A stretch of DNA of 64,000 bases from Pteria penguin. Taxonomy: Eukaryota > Mollusca > Bivalvia > Pterioida > Pteriidae. Each line of letters begins with the position of its first letter. Position 1 is the stretch's first letter. Positions 1 to 13,000 of the stretch are shown in pieces. The stretch spans positions 29,075,841 to 29,139,840 of the forward strand of contig CM068583.1 in assembly GCA_035048485.1 (NCBI GenBank), read 5' to 3'. Under the pieces are notes generated by a model that worked only from the letters and a program-made list of their open reading frames with translations, made no database searches and was not told where the DNA came from. Both the position numbers and the translations under genes were made by a program.

Positions 1-844
1 GATATCTATTAATGTTGCCCTTTATCATTTTCATTAGAAAAGAAGAATATTCTCAGGCGCATACTACGTTCCCATTCGCCTAGAATTTGCTTGCAGTTTG
101 GTTGTATCCACGTTCAATCTATCTGGTACGAATCTGAGTCACTTAGATAGCAATGATATTTCCACATTTGATAATCGGAAAGATCTATAACTTCCTCCTT
201 AACAGGCTTGGTCCTCGTTCTCGGTTTTGAATTGTCTGGTGCATCGTTCTGCGACTCAATGCAAGTACAAGGATGTTTCTTACAGCTTGTGTTTCTCTTG
301 TATTTCTGTTTCTCCGTATTAATCTTACTGATAATGTGAATGTTATTTTTCGGTCGGACTACTGTTTTGACCACATGATCTAAGGTTTCTACATTATTCA
401 CGCTCTACTATACTATTTTCACGCATATTATAACATTACATGCTATTTTTATTAGCGCGTAACGTAGTTTTCTCGCATATTTTTTTCACTATGTGTTGTA
501 TGTTATTAATTTGCGCTGGACCATGTTACGGCAGTAATGGATTTCACATAAATGTTTTCATTGTTTTTTTTTTCTACTTGATAAAGACCAAGGGGCCCAA
601 AATGTGTGGATAAAAAGTGTTGTAGCATTATTTAATCTCTATGTAATTTAGACCCTTTTGTAAAGGTTTCTCGACTTTTAACAAGAAACAAAATGGCCGC
701 AAGGAGTATATTTGAAATAGCATTCACTGTAGTTAGGATAATGAGAGGAGTTGCTTAGATCAATACACTGCAAAAACGGTTTAATTATATATATTTTTTT
801 GACTTTTAATTTACGTATTACAATTTGTCATGCATTGCAAAGAA

Positions 845-1018
845 TTTATAGTTTTGCAACGGAATCATCCCAAGCAGTAAAGGACCTTTTATATGGCACG
901 CCTACCGTAACACATGTCCTCAAGTTTTAATGTCTCACACGAAACACGTGACAGCAGTGTGCCCACGACGGGAGTCGAACTGGGAAACTCAGTCACGAGC
1001 CTTATTCACTGAGCCATA
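845..1018 (-). mobile_element. Old tRNA-derived SINE, minus orientation
   Basis: Read on the minus strand, the right end has a tRNA-like head. Its A-box-like part is TGGCTCAGTGAATAAGGC and its B-box-like part is AGTTCGACTCCC. The body then resembles the fresh SINE at 61291-61571: in both, a tgtctca...cgaaa block, a stretch near catggcacg, and an agcagt...ggatc block follow in the same order. Many differences and no clear target duplication suggest an old copy. Outer limits are approximate. Confidence 0.6.
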
Positions 1019-1415
1019 TCGATTTCTGTATATCTTAGATGCACAAAAAGTTGTATAAGTATAGGAAATGCATGAATGTTATTTTTCTAAATATTGTTAA
1101 GGTGTTTTGTCTGAAAAAGATTTTGAGGAGGAAAAGTTTCCCACCTATGTCTCATTCTTTACTCATTTTAATTCTTTCTTTTTGTAAATATATTTGCGTA
1201 TCGGATAAGTTTATATGAAAACATTTGTCTAACCGTGTATGCTGACTTCACACGACTTTCGTAAGTTTTAATATCGACAGAATGGCCCTATTTGCCAATA
1301 CTAGTTTCCCTTGTGTCTGATATGTAGGCATGTGTTTTATGTTAGTAAATGCCATGTCGTCTTCATTGACTCTAACTGTGAACTACCATTCATATTTTGA
1401 AAACCACGAGTTTAT

Positions 1416-1416
<1 letters not shown>

Positions 1417-1493
<77 letters not shown>

Positions 1494-1500
1494 TGTGTGT
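1417..1500. repeat. (GT)n microsatellite
   Basis: About 42 GT units with one interruption near 1487. The Cys/Val open frame across it is an artefact of the repeat. Confidence 0.97.
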
Positions 1501-1954
1501 AGCCAGTCGTTGGGTGTTATTTTCTCAACCTTGATACATTTTAATAAATCTGTTTCTCCACGTATACTTATTATTTCTCATTTTGTTATGTGTACTGGAT
1601 TGCCACACATTTTATACTTTGTTACTGTTCCATTTATCATCATTATGTTTGTTTAAAATTATTATTCACCATGCAAGAGGAATACCAGTAGGATGACATA
1701 AGTATAAATTTAAAATTTTGTTAAACGTTTTGAGAGAACAAATATGATTAATGTCTACATACATGTTTTCGTTCCTTATTAACGTGGGACCAGAGATATT
1801 GAGAACATTTTCAAGTTAAGGATGGATCAAATCACGTTATTTCTGTTAACACAGAAATGAACATTTCAGTTTTTCAGATGTAACAGAAAATGTTCATTTT
1901 ATTTCCATGTATATCAAATCATTCTTTTTAACACACGTAACAATATAATTTCAG

Positions 1955-2260
1955 GCGAAGTTGGAAAAGAGATGTACATAGTAAATCGCGGGCGCCTACA
2001 CGTGGTGGCAGATAATGGTAAAACAGTATTAGCAACGCTCAAACCCGGAAGTTATTTCGGAGAGATCAGCATTCTTAACATGGGAACCTCTGGAAACAGG
2101 CGCACAGCATCCGTTCGTTCTGTTGGTTATTCTGATCTCTTCAGGTTATCCAAACAAGATTTATGGGATGTCCTAAAGGAATATCCGGCAGCAAGAGTGA
2201 AGTTAGAAGCCATAGCTGTCAAAAGACTCGAGAAAACGAAGAAGATCCCCATTGAAAAAG
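1955..2260 (+). CDS. CNG channel exon, cyclic-nucleotide-binding domain (partial gene)
   Basis: Internal coding exon bounded by acceptor ttcag (ends 1954) and donor AAAAAG|GTATAA (2261). It enters two bases into a codon (G|GC, probably Gly) and leaves in phase 1. The 102 residues carry CNG hallmarks: [13 protein letters not shown] (beta roll), [13 protein letters not shown] (phosphate-binding cassette) and NRRTASVRS, whose Arg-Thr contacts the cyclic phosphate in this family, then [13 protein letters not shown] in the C-helix. By family knowledge the product is a plasma-membrane cation channel subunit opened by cGMP or cAMP. Transmembrane segments, pore and C-linker would be in exons left of the window. 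The C-helix looks closer to invertebrate CNG-like (CNGL) subunits than to vertebrate CNGA1. The subtype is not certain. Confidence 0.93.
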
Positions 2261-3196
2261 GTATAAAAGTATGAAAATATATTGAGCTCACACAGTATTT
2301 CGTCATTATAATTATTTGAAAGTACCATTCATTTGAATTTCTTTATACAGTTCGGGCCTTTCAAATTAATAACATAGTTATACTGCTTACAATTTGCTCC
2401 ATCACATGTCGGGCATTGATTAGATTCATCTGTGATAACAATGATTGATATTACTTTAATTACTCTAGTAATTGTCATACAAATCTCAAGTTACAAGTTA
2501 ACATTCGTAGTCTATTACTATCTACATGAATAATATACAGCCCTTGTCGATATCAAAAGTGACATTAATCTCACTAATTACTGAGCGTGACGAATTCTAA
2601 TCCGTAGATATTTAAATGAGGTTAAAATGACATAGATCGTAATTCTGTGCAGGAAAATCTTTATAACAATACATTCATGAAATTGGAAATTACATGTATT
2701 CATTACATGAATAAATGTATGTATATATTATCTTTCAAGTTATTGACTACCACTTAAATACAATATAGACTTCATTTCCGGTATACAGAGAATGTAAAAT
2801 TGTCATTCTGTTAATATTTGTAATTCTAACTGTTAAACGTTTTTACAACAGATTTCATAGTAAATAGAACAATACATCCCAAAACGCTTAGTGTTAGTGT
2901 CATTCGTGTAATCGAATATATATATATATATATATTGTGCTCTACATTGTGTGTGTTCCAGTCAGGAAAGAAAAATGACATATGAATATTGTCTTTTTAA
3001 ATAGATCCAAAGTAACAACGATAGCATTCAATTTTGAATATCAGGACATTAAAACATGTCAAATTTATTTAATCTTGATATAATCAAATGTTGAATATTT
3101 TGCAGTTGGAATGCATGTGACCAGCATTGAAATGTATTTTTAGACATGTTCTGGAGTAAACAAATATATTGTTCATAATTTTATACTTTATTTTAG
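2261..3196 (+). other. Intron of the CNG channel gene
   Basis: AT-rich, with a short TA run near 2917-2935. The donor is GTATAA at 2261. Two acceptors suit the phase (phase 1, G|CT): ttttag ending at 3196 and tttag ending at 3202, so the next exon may begin at 3197 or 3203. Confidence 0.85.
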
Positions 3197-4188
3197 CTTT
3201 AGCTAGAAGTAAAAGTACACCTGGTTTAGTAGAATCATCTGGGAAAATTCCATTGGATGCGATGATGATACAACGTCATCACACACTTCCGGCCGGTCTT
3301 CCAATGCAGCAAATTCCACAGATGACGAATGAAAACTCTATAGAAGAGGCTCAGATCAACAATAGCTTGGCTCAGAATATATTACCAGATAACACTGCTG
3401 AAATGCCTAATGCCTCCAACGAAAGCGGCATTGTAACATCGGTTGGAACGATGACAAAATCTTTGACATTGTCAAGTAACACTTCGTTCAATGTTGTTGG
3501 TGGAACACCATTAAAATCACCTCAGACTAAGTTTGTAATAAGTCCACCGACTTCTCCTAACAATCTGAATCAATCAGCGTATATACCAACAATAAGTGCT
3601 GCGGCACCTGCATATTCTGTTAGTCATTCCAGAACGGGTAGTCCTGGACGATTATCACCACTGCATTTCACATATAGCCAGACTTATCCTTTCTCGAACC
3701 ATCACCAGCAACAAGTCAGTTTTCTGTCCCCATACTGTGCCTCAAATACTCTAAATCCTCCTTCATCGCCCAGTATTGCAATGACTCGTTCTGATAATCT
3801 GTCATCCTCCCAAACAAATCTTGCCTCGCCACAACCACCCCCATCGATACCTAGTCCGTTTTATCAACAGCAACAGCCAGTCCTTCAGCTATCACCAAAT
3901 TATGTGTTATCAAATGTTCAGGGTGCAAACCATCAGACGTTTTCATATGATACTCCTAACGAAGTTCTTTTAAAAGAAATAACGACATTAAGGGAACGAC
4001 TTGTATCATTAGAAAGTGAAAATGCTTCCATGAATGCCAAACTTCATAGACAACAATGGGATGTTGAAAACCGACTCTCAGAACTGGAAATGCATATATG
4101 CCAAAGCTCAAGTGTTGGAAGTACGACAAGTCAGGAGGATAGAGGTGAAAGGTTTGAACCAAATATCAATAGGGAATCGATCATATAA
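3197..4188 (+). CDS. CNG channel last coding exon, C-terminal tail
   Basis: It continues the frame of the exon at 1955-2260 (G|CT) and ends at TAA 4186-4188. It begins LARSKSTPGLVESS, followed by about 230 residues rich in Ser, Pro, Gln and Asn (for example SPPTSPNN, QPPPSIPSP, YQQQQP), which look disordered. Near the end, LLKEITTLRERLVSLESENA then LSELEMHI gives a heptad pattern. This fits the C-terminal leucine zipper by which CNG subunits set tetramer stoichiometry. It starts inside an intron-derived open frame, so the ATG at 3169 is not a true start. The in-frame ARSKSTPGLVES joint after the binding domain supports one gene. Confidence 0.88.
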
Positions 4189-7100
4189 GGTGCAACTCCA
4201 CCTTGTCTAGTCGCTGAATATTCGTGTTGAAATTTTAATTATATATGTTCATATAACTAACTTATGTTGAATATGATTGCATAGGTTATAATCTTTATTT
4301 TCAAAACCAGATGATGTTCACTTTGTTTCATGATCCGAAACGATGAAATTATGAAACATACATGCATAAATATGTATTGGAGATTATAAAACACGCCGTG
4401 CCGTAGGCTGATTTATTATATGTGTCGTTAAAATGATATCAGAAATATAAATCAATATACGAGCCATATAAAGCATAGTCTTTCCATCTGTGCATTTTTC
4501 AATTTATGATAACAATAAGTTATTATATTTATCTGCATTGTTAAAACATATTCCATCTATATAATATGAACGCAAGGATACATTGAGTTACAGTGGAGTT
4601 AAACACCTGATTACAGAGGAAAGGAGAGGAAAGAAAGACAACTCTAAACTGACTAAAATTTCAGTGTATGATTTTTGGTGATGATTTAATCGCTTTAACG
4701 TAAATTTTATAAGATTGGGTTAAATATGAAGATCTAAGACACATTGGTTTATTCGAAAGAAATGAATAACTAGATTCAAAGCAATAGATTTTTCATTACT
4801 TTAAATTATTATATATACCAATATACAAATGTGTATATAACGTTTCCCATATCGTTGTTTGTTTAAACAAAGTGTTTTCCTATTTTCTTATAATTCTTAC
4901 ATTTGACAGTGTTAAATGAATTGATGAAAGCACCAGTGTTTCCATTATTACATGTATTTACAATTATAATGACTAACATATTCTACAACTGCTGATACAC
5001 ATATTAACATTACCGTGCTTCCTGGTATATGTGCAGTGTTATACTCTCCTCTTTTCTATTATTTTTTCCTCCATTGCAATCAATATGATTTTAGAAATCA
5101 TATTTGATACATTGTTTTTAAAGCTTGTCTTTACTGTCTTATTATATACTAATATAAACACGCGTGTATGCATTTACTGCTGTTTGATTCATGGGACTTA
5201 TTACATGATACAAATAAAACTTATGGTTTTGTTAAAATACATTGTAATAGATATGAGAATCATATAGTGATAGAACAAACTCTTATGATATTTTATTGAA
5301 CGTGATCGTACCAGTAAAAATATATTTTAAAAAGGCATGAAATGACAAGAAATCATGTGTATAATTTAGTATTTATTTTCTGTGTAGGGCCTGGTATTTC
5401 CAGCGCACAATACAATATACTATAATAGAGTTTATAAACAATATACATCGTTTATAACGTTTTTAAAAAGCATTGTGTTATAATTAGGTCCCTTTTTCCA
5501 AAGTAATGGCCAACATGTTGACACAGATCATATAAACGGACCGTATTTACCTTTTTCGTCCATATGACAGGTTTCTACAAGACTATATTTGACGGGTGTG
5601 GCATGCAAGCCACAGACGCTCACTTCTACCGGGCACTTCATATCACCTCAATGTTTAAATTGGATTTTGCAATCGTATTGATGTAGAACCATACACGATA
5701 TTGTCCGTTTATTTTATAACGTTGAAAGTGGAGTTACCAAAAAGTATTTCTTCATATTTACTTTATTTTATTAAATCCAAGATACTTGAAAATTATCAGA
5801 ACTTTTAATGTTAAATATATGTATGTATGATGTATAAAAACCAGTTTTGACTAGATGTAACACTATTATTACACCATGCTCAGTTGTCACCCCATGCTCA
5901 TTATAATTGTCCATTTTCAATGTATCCAATACTTTTTCAGTTGTTTTTCTCTACATGTTTATCTTTAAATGATAACTTTCGAGATTTATGTATCCGCAAC
6001 TTTCAATTCTGTTTAAGAGGTACACATTTATTACCTCTATTGTTAGCCTGGGAGTGTAAATGTCAAGATATAAGAGAAATATTAAGGTGAAATAAGCACA
6101 CTCCATTATCGTGTATGTTTTACCATAAAATATCTTTTTGTCTTTTATGAATCTCATTCGCTTCAGCATGAGAAATAACTTCGTGCACACGAAATACTAA
6201 ATAGGGCGTTCAAATTCATAATATCGTGTACAGGATTAGATTATTCGTGAGCACTATTCAATATTTTGTGCACACAGAAATTATTACTTAGTCCTTATAG
6301 GACTCCGTAGTCCTATTCTACTGGTTGTGCTAGTTGATGTTCATTCCATATACTGGCGTCTTCTTTTCAAACTCCATTATATATATGATTGTACAATTGA
6401 CAGATTTTTTTATAACTTCTTATAATTCAATTGTATATTTATCAATTGAGAGATGCTTTTACCCAATATACCGTCTTTTCTCTATGCTTCTTAAACGAAT
6501 CCTGACACAAAGAAAAACCGTTGCGTCATCAATTCCAGAAGTATATAGACATATTTCACACAGTCATACCCTGCAAAAAATTCCCCATAACCTATAACTA
6601 TAATGAAATATAAATATATATACTGTGAAATATCTTACTCATTATTGTCTTACGATTGGTAAATAATGAAGCAATAACACACTTGAGTTTTTATTTAGTC
6701 AGGTCTCAATAATTCATTTACAAGAAATAAAGATACGTCTTCCATTTGCTCATATCTTCAGCATACACATACGACTCCAGCACATATTGCCACGAATATT
6801 ATTATTAATAGTATGAAGAAAATGTCTACTAGCACACAAAGTGCAGACTATAATGAAGGCTGCATACAATGACACTCCTTGTACAGTTTCATAGTAGTTA
6901 TATGAAATGATCACATTGTCCATCGTATAGATAGATGTATATTAACCAAATTTACACTGTAGATATAGTGCGATAATCAGTGGTATCGGATGTATCAAGG
7001 GAAGTAACTTGTTGATATTTTCTTTAATATTTACATGAGAAGTTTAATAAACGTTTTCAAAAACTACTAGTGAGTCTGTTGTTTGTTCATGTATATTTTA

Positions 7101-8133
7101 TTTATTTTTAAAGAATAAATTTGTTAATTGTGAGGACCGCTGTGACATTGACACATGTCATGTATTTTATGTGATAGATCTGAAATGCAGTGCACTTACA
7201 TTTCTTCAAATTACTTTCAAACATTTTACTCAGGTTTACAAATACCATATTGTATTAAAAAAAACTTTGTTCAACTCTTTACAAATTTCATACATATACT
7301 TTATCTAAATTCCAAACCTTACTTTTTATGTGTCTAACGGGATCTTTTATCTGAAGCAGTACGGTCATCCACTATACAAACTAAGGGTAAAAAATTTTGA
7401 TAACTTCATCTCTTCGGAATGAAAAATATTCAAATATTTTTAGACTATAGCAAACACCGTAAGTTTTGTATTGGGTCCCTCATAAACCTTATGTAGATAT
7501 TTCCTTTAGTGTGACACTCTGGTTTACAGAGCGTAGGAGGCTATGACGGGCCTTGCCTCAGCCTCTTCAGAGAAGATAAATGTCTCTTACAGATTACGAC
7601 GCTTTCAGCGGAGAAGAGAAAAGTTGGGTCTGCTTGGTATCGATTTACATTATGAAATTAAAATTCTAAAATTCGTTTTGATATTTTTATTACTCCTCGA
7701 CTTTTAAAACCTGCTGATCTTTATTCTTTACAAGAAGTATTAATGATAGCTCATTGTTCTTTCATTGGTCTGCTTTTTGTAGTGAGTGGGAAGATAGGAC
7801 CACAAACCTTTTAAGCCACCAAGTGAATGTCAATTCAATTGACTATATGCTTGCGGTGCTAAAAATAAATTACAATATTTTTGTGATGGTTATTGATCTT
7901 CATCCGTATTTGCATGTTTATTGCGACTATTTTTCATACAGGTTAGTCAAATGTAGCAGTGTTCCCATGGCAGTCAAACGCGGTAAGTGAAAATACGGTC
8001 ATAAGATACTCTGGTATGTAGGTAATCATCTGCTGCATAACTTAGCTGATACAATCATTTAATTTATATAGAAGGTTTATGGTCAATAACTGAGGTCTTG
8101 TTGACAGTATACAGTGGAATGTAAAAGATCCCT
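4189..8133 (+). other. 3' UTR and intergenic stretch
   Basis: AT-rich and without a convincing exon. An AATAAA at 5213-5218 is a candidate poly(A) signal for the CNG transcript, about 1 kb after the stop. Several short open frames here (for example 5884-6090 and 7754-7990) have neither motifs nor coding-like composition. Confidence 0.5.
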
Positions 8134-8735
8134 TGTCAACAACGATTGGAAAAAATCTTGAAATTTATAAGTCCAAGGGCCATAAATCCGTCAAAAGTAG
8201 ATCAATCGTAACAAAACTCGAACTGGTACTGACACCGCTTGAAATAAAGCTATATACCAAATCTCAACTCAATATCTTGAAAGACGGCAAAAAAAAGTCC
8301 GGAAAACATGACCTAAGACATATGGTTACACCCCCCCATCCCCACTAAAATTATGAATTTCTCAAAAAAGAAAGAAAGATATTAAAACCCGTAACATATG
8401 TGATAGTTGGTACATTTTACTTGTTTCATGAGAAATTTCATAATGTTTTGACAAAAAATTAACTTTTTAATGAATTTCTGAAAAAATCTTGAAATTTATA
8501 CGTCCAAGAGCCATAAATCCGTCAAAAGTAAGTCGATCGTAACAAAACTCGAACAGGTACTAACTCCGCTTGAAATAAAGCTATATACCAAATTTCAATA
8601 ATAATATCTTGAAAGACGACAAAAAAAGTCCGGAAAACATGACCCCGGACGGACGGACGCACGGTCAGACTGACGGACGTACGGACAGCGCCTTAACATA
8701 ATACGTCCCGTCTAATGACGAGCGTATAAAAATCA
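8134..8735 (-). repeat. Interspersed repeat with ggacggacgg tract (truncated copy)
   Basis: Contains two copies of a segment beginning aaaaaatcttgaaattta (about 8150 and 8485), spaced about 335 bp. The right end carries a (ggac)n tract followed by aatacgtcccgtctaatgac. Read on the minus strand, this matches the left end of the element at 41223-41925 (tatacgcccgtc...gacgggacgtaat...gtccgtccg). It is therefore the same family, inverted, and lacks a recognisable far end. Confidence 0.6.
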
Positions 8736-10015
8736 CTTTTAGAAAAGACGTGTTCGATTCATCCAAAGAAAGATAACTCCAACAATCTTTTATTTATGAC
8801 GTAAATATACGTATTTGTTATATTGTATACTGATTTGTGATATTATTAATTGGATTCAATTTATTTTTGCAAACGCTGTGCTTCTTCAGAATATGATAAG
8901 CATTGTTATATGCGGTCACTTCATTCACGTGTGAATTAAACAAAATAAAGAGGTGCAAATAACAATTTATCGTTCGGCTGGCTTTGCGAATCCCATAATC
9001 GATACATTATTATCAGGATAAATATTAAACATCATCGTAAATGTAAATAATTAAAATGAAAAAAAAAAAAAACAATTGAAAATATACATTTTAATACTAA
9101 ACGAGTTTCGTGGTATTTTTCTAATAATTGATACTGGTGATATGACATAAAGACTTTAATTCTTATTTGTGCAAAGATGATGACAATGTTATAAAAATAG
9201 AGTTTCATATTCAGAAAGTCCAACTATACACATTATAATCATGAATAGAGTAAAACTTATTTTTATGTACAAAAATATACATGTCAAAAAAAGTTGCAAT
9301 CTAAATATAAATATTTTCAACATGAAACGGAATATGCATACAACTTCCACAATCGCTATAATTAAATTATGAAAAGAATCATTCAAATTGTATACTCATA
9401 TATATAGGACCGATACATAAAATGTAAGCAAAAATCATGAGATATATATTTTGGTAAGATATAGTTAACAGACCATGAACAGGCATCAGTTGAGTTAATT
9501 CATATTGTGTCACTGAGGAAAGAATTCGGCACAGAACTGCCCTTTTACATACAATTACTGTTACACCTGTCAGACTTAAACTCCAACTAAAGGTTGCTTG
9601 AACCAAGATAGGTATTATCCATGTACATGTAAATAGATATCAACTCTGCACTCTGATTCCATAATATTTCTGTGCATTGATGTACATGGTAAACATTTCA
9701 TAAAGCTATTCATTGACAACATACATACAGCCTTTTGTTGTCACTATACACAATAAAGGAAGATACATAGAAACAATTCAATAATCGTTTAAATTTAAAA
9801 AAAAATAAATAATAGGAATATGAAGAAAAATAATTAAACCGTAACTTGTTAAATATGAAAATATTAAGGCATTCATAATGCAATAATACAATGCAATTAC
9901 ATATATATGTTTAAACAAATTTCACAAATAAAGATTCACATTTTGAAAGAACAAACTACATGACGACAATAGAATTTAATCGATGAAAAATAAAATCTAA
10001 TGGGAATAAGCGATT
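8736..10015. other. Downstream flank of the mucin-like gene
   Basis: AT-rich. On the minus strand this is the region after the TGA of the giant open frame, so it may hold its 3' UTR. An ATTAAA-like signal on the minus strand lies near 9974-9979. A 75-codon minus frame at 9379-9606 has no recognisable domain. Confidence 0.4.
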
Positions 10016-13000
10016 TCAACCAGCACCTTGGGTATGGTTTTTGACTAAAGAGGACATGTCACTATTCTCAATTGACGAGCTTGTATAATTGAAATTTTGA
10101 TTAGGTTCTAACAACGACAAAGTTGAATTTGTCATGACTGATTCTACTTGTAAAGTATTATTATATGAGGAATATAATGAATTATTAGAACTCGATGAAG
10201 ATGTATCTATTAGTGAACTATCAGGTATATTGTTATAAGTACTAACATAAGTGTCTACAAAGGACGCATTTAATGAATGACCGTTAGAGAACGTCAATTC
10301 ACTTGCTTGTATGTCATCTATTAAACTCATATTCATAGTTTCTACCAAATCACTACTAGAAAATTCACTTGAATATGAATGATATAAAGATGCATTTTCA
10401 TGCAAGTTAAACATAGAAGTCTGCGTTGGCGATATCTTTACTGTGAGTGTGAGGTCATTGACTAATGGCGTCACTGAAGGTGACATCACACTGGAAAAAG
10501 CAATGTTGTTTTCAATAGTTGTATTTCTTCCCTCCATTGACAAGCTATAATTAGCATTAGCCATAAATGTGGAGTTTACTAATGATGTCATATTTTCATC
10601 TTCTACAAGATTTAGTACACTGGTGATAGATGACATCACCATTGCAGTCACGTACGGAGACATATTCATTTCCGATTTTGTAGTGCGCGCAAAAATGGAT
10701 TCTGATGGCAGAAGTGCAGTCAGTGAAACGTCATGTATTGATATTGAACCCTCGAATATTTTTGTCTGGAAGATGCTTGACATTGTGCTGTTAAGGTAAG
10801 AAGAGTAGGAGTAGTTTTCCGACATAAACATTACGTCTAGTATGTCGCGGTTTGATATATTTCCAGTAGTAATATTTGATTCTATCAAGGCTGCACTTGT
10901 ATCTGTGATATATTTGGTAGCTGATGCCATTGTAAGTTCACTGTTATTGCCATCTATGACATCTGATGCAGATATTTGTATCGAAGATAGTAAAACATCA
11001 GATTCAACCACCGATGATAAAGAGTCCATTGAACCGTTAAATGCGACAATTTCTGAAAAAATCAGGGAATCATTTTGGTCTGATGTTTTACTAGGACTCA
11101 CTAAATGTACTTTGGTGGAACTAGGATGAAGTGAATACATGTCTGTAGTGATATGATTTTCAATAGATTCTGATATATATGATTTGTCAGGTGAGACATT
11201 TGAATCTACTGTTGAAGTCGGCGATGTTGGTATGGAGGACTGATTAAGTGTCAATGAAGACCTTGCCGAATCTAATGTTGAAAAAGATTCGAAAGTGGAA
11301 GACATGATCAAAGAGGTATTAAATATTAGCATCGATTTTGAATCACTCAGCACTGGATTTGCTATTTGTAATGATGATAATGTTGTTAAAGAAGGTTTTA
11401 ACTCCGGCGGTACTTGACTTTGTGTTGTTATAGCGGTATTCGTTATTGTATCTGCATTAAGAACTGATGATTTCGATACGACATCCATTGTATTTACTTT
11501 ATCAATGAGAGATAACTCCATTAATGATTCCGTACTATCAGAGCTTGATATTATGTGCGTTGTTATGGTGTATGTTGGTAATTTGGTCTCTGTCGGAAAT
11601 TGGAAAGAAACATTCGAAGATTGTGCTATTATGTTTGATTCGTTGAATTGCTTTACCTCTGTTGATGTAAACGTAGTAAGAGAGGAATCTGGTGCTGCTG
11701 AAAAACTGCTTTCGACAGTAAACACGAAGTCATTCAGAGAATTCGATATGGAAATATATTCCATGATAGTATTATTAATTGCCAACGTTTCCTCAGGTGC
11801 AGTAGAAGATGTTGATATATTGGTGAAACCATCTGTTGATGATAATACTGAAATTTGTGGCTGTATAAAGGATGGACTAGCGATTATTTCTGCAGAGTTG
11901 TCTACCATATTTGTCTGCAATGGTTCTACCGATGCACTTATAGATAGTAATGCAATGGATTGTATATCATACATTTCAGATATTCTCGAACTTTGAAAAC
12001 TTTCTGAAATGATATTGTCGAGCAAGCGGCTTTCTTCAGGAAGTGAAATTAATCCGCCTACTTCAGATGAAAATGTAATATTAGATAACATATTATGTTC
12101 TGCTGTTTGTGAATTATGAGATATGCTGGGAGAAATACGTTGGTCACTAAATTTTACGTTCGATTCCATGACTGAAAAAGCTGTCATCGTTTTTCTGTAG
12201 TCGTCAGAGGACACAAATCGTAAACTACTGGAAGGTGTCACCGAATACGAAGAAAGTAACATTGAACTGGATGAAATTGAATTTGATACATCCCTGGAAA
12301 CTTGTGGAGATATAGCGATAGTTTGATCATTTACCGAAGATGTTAATACAGAATTACTTATTGAACTTGACAGCTTGCCGATCGTAGTGTCAATTGTAGT
12401 TGCCATGTCCGAAGAAACATTAGAAAGGAAATTGTTAGAAGAAAGTATATGATCAGACGCAGCTGAACGAAAGTCAGATCCTGTTGAAAAATGAAGTGAT
12501 GTTGCACTCGTCAAGCGCGGTGTCAGTGATGATAATTGATTATTGGTGATACCTGATGCAACCGAGGATAAACTCACTGACGACAAAAACGAATTAATGA
12601 CAATGTCAGAATCAGTGAAGTGTATTGATGTTATGGTTTGAGACGGTTCTATATGGGATGCAGAGAATATATCTGACACTATCTTAGATTCCACAATTGT
12701 TCCATGTACTCTCTCGACAACATTTGATCCAGTTAACCCTGTTTCAGATAATGAGTAAACGGTCGAGTAAGTGTCGAAATTTTTCGAATCCTGATCTGAA
12801 AGAAATGGTTTTGACATGTGTACGCTGCCGGAAATCTCAATAGGCGATAATGAAAATCCTAAGGATGAAAGAATATCTGTCTGAGATCCTGATAACAAAT
12901 AATCCATAAGAATTGTTGGATTTTCATCTAACATCTTGTTCCACGATAATGAAGCAGATGTCAATTCATCATATACCGATACAACAAACGGTAGTGATGA

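Larger units (their letters stand above)
1..1954. other. Intron or flank left of the CNG exon
   Basis: No coding exon is convincing here. The stretch is AT-rich and ends in the acceptor ttcag at 1950-1954 of the CNG-channel exon, so at least its right part should be intron of that gene. It holds an old SINE (about 845-1018) and a GT microsatellite. An antisense open segment at 114-401 is discussed under rejected items. Confidence 0.6.

Noticed and set aside
114..401. 95-codon antisense open frame, Lys-rich
   Set aside because: It begins at GTG, not ATG, with stops just upstream. No domain is recognised, and no splice partner was found. It might be an exon, but the support is too weak.
1330..1656. 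108-codon plus frame
   Set aside because: Its core is translated from the GT microsatellite.
3956..4162. 68-codon minus frame
   Set aside because: Shadow of the coiled-coil part of the CNG channel exon.
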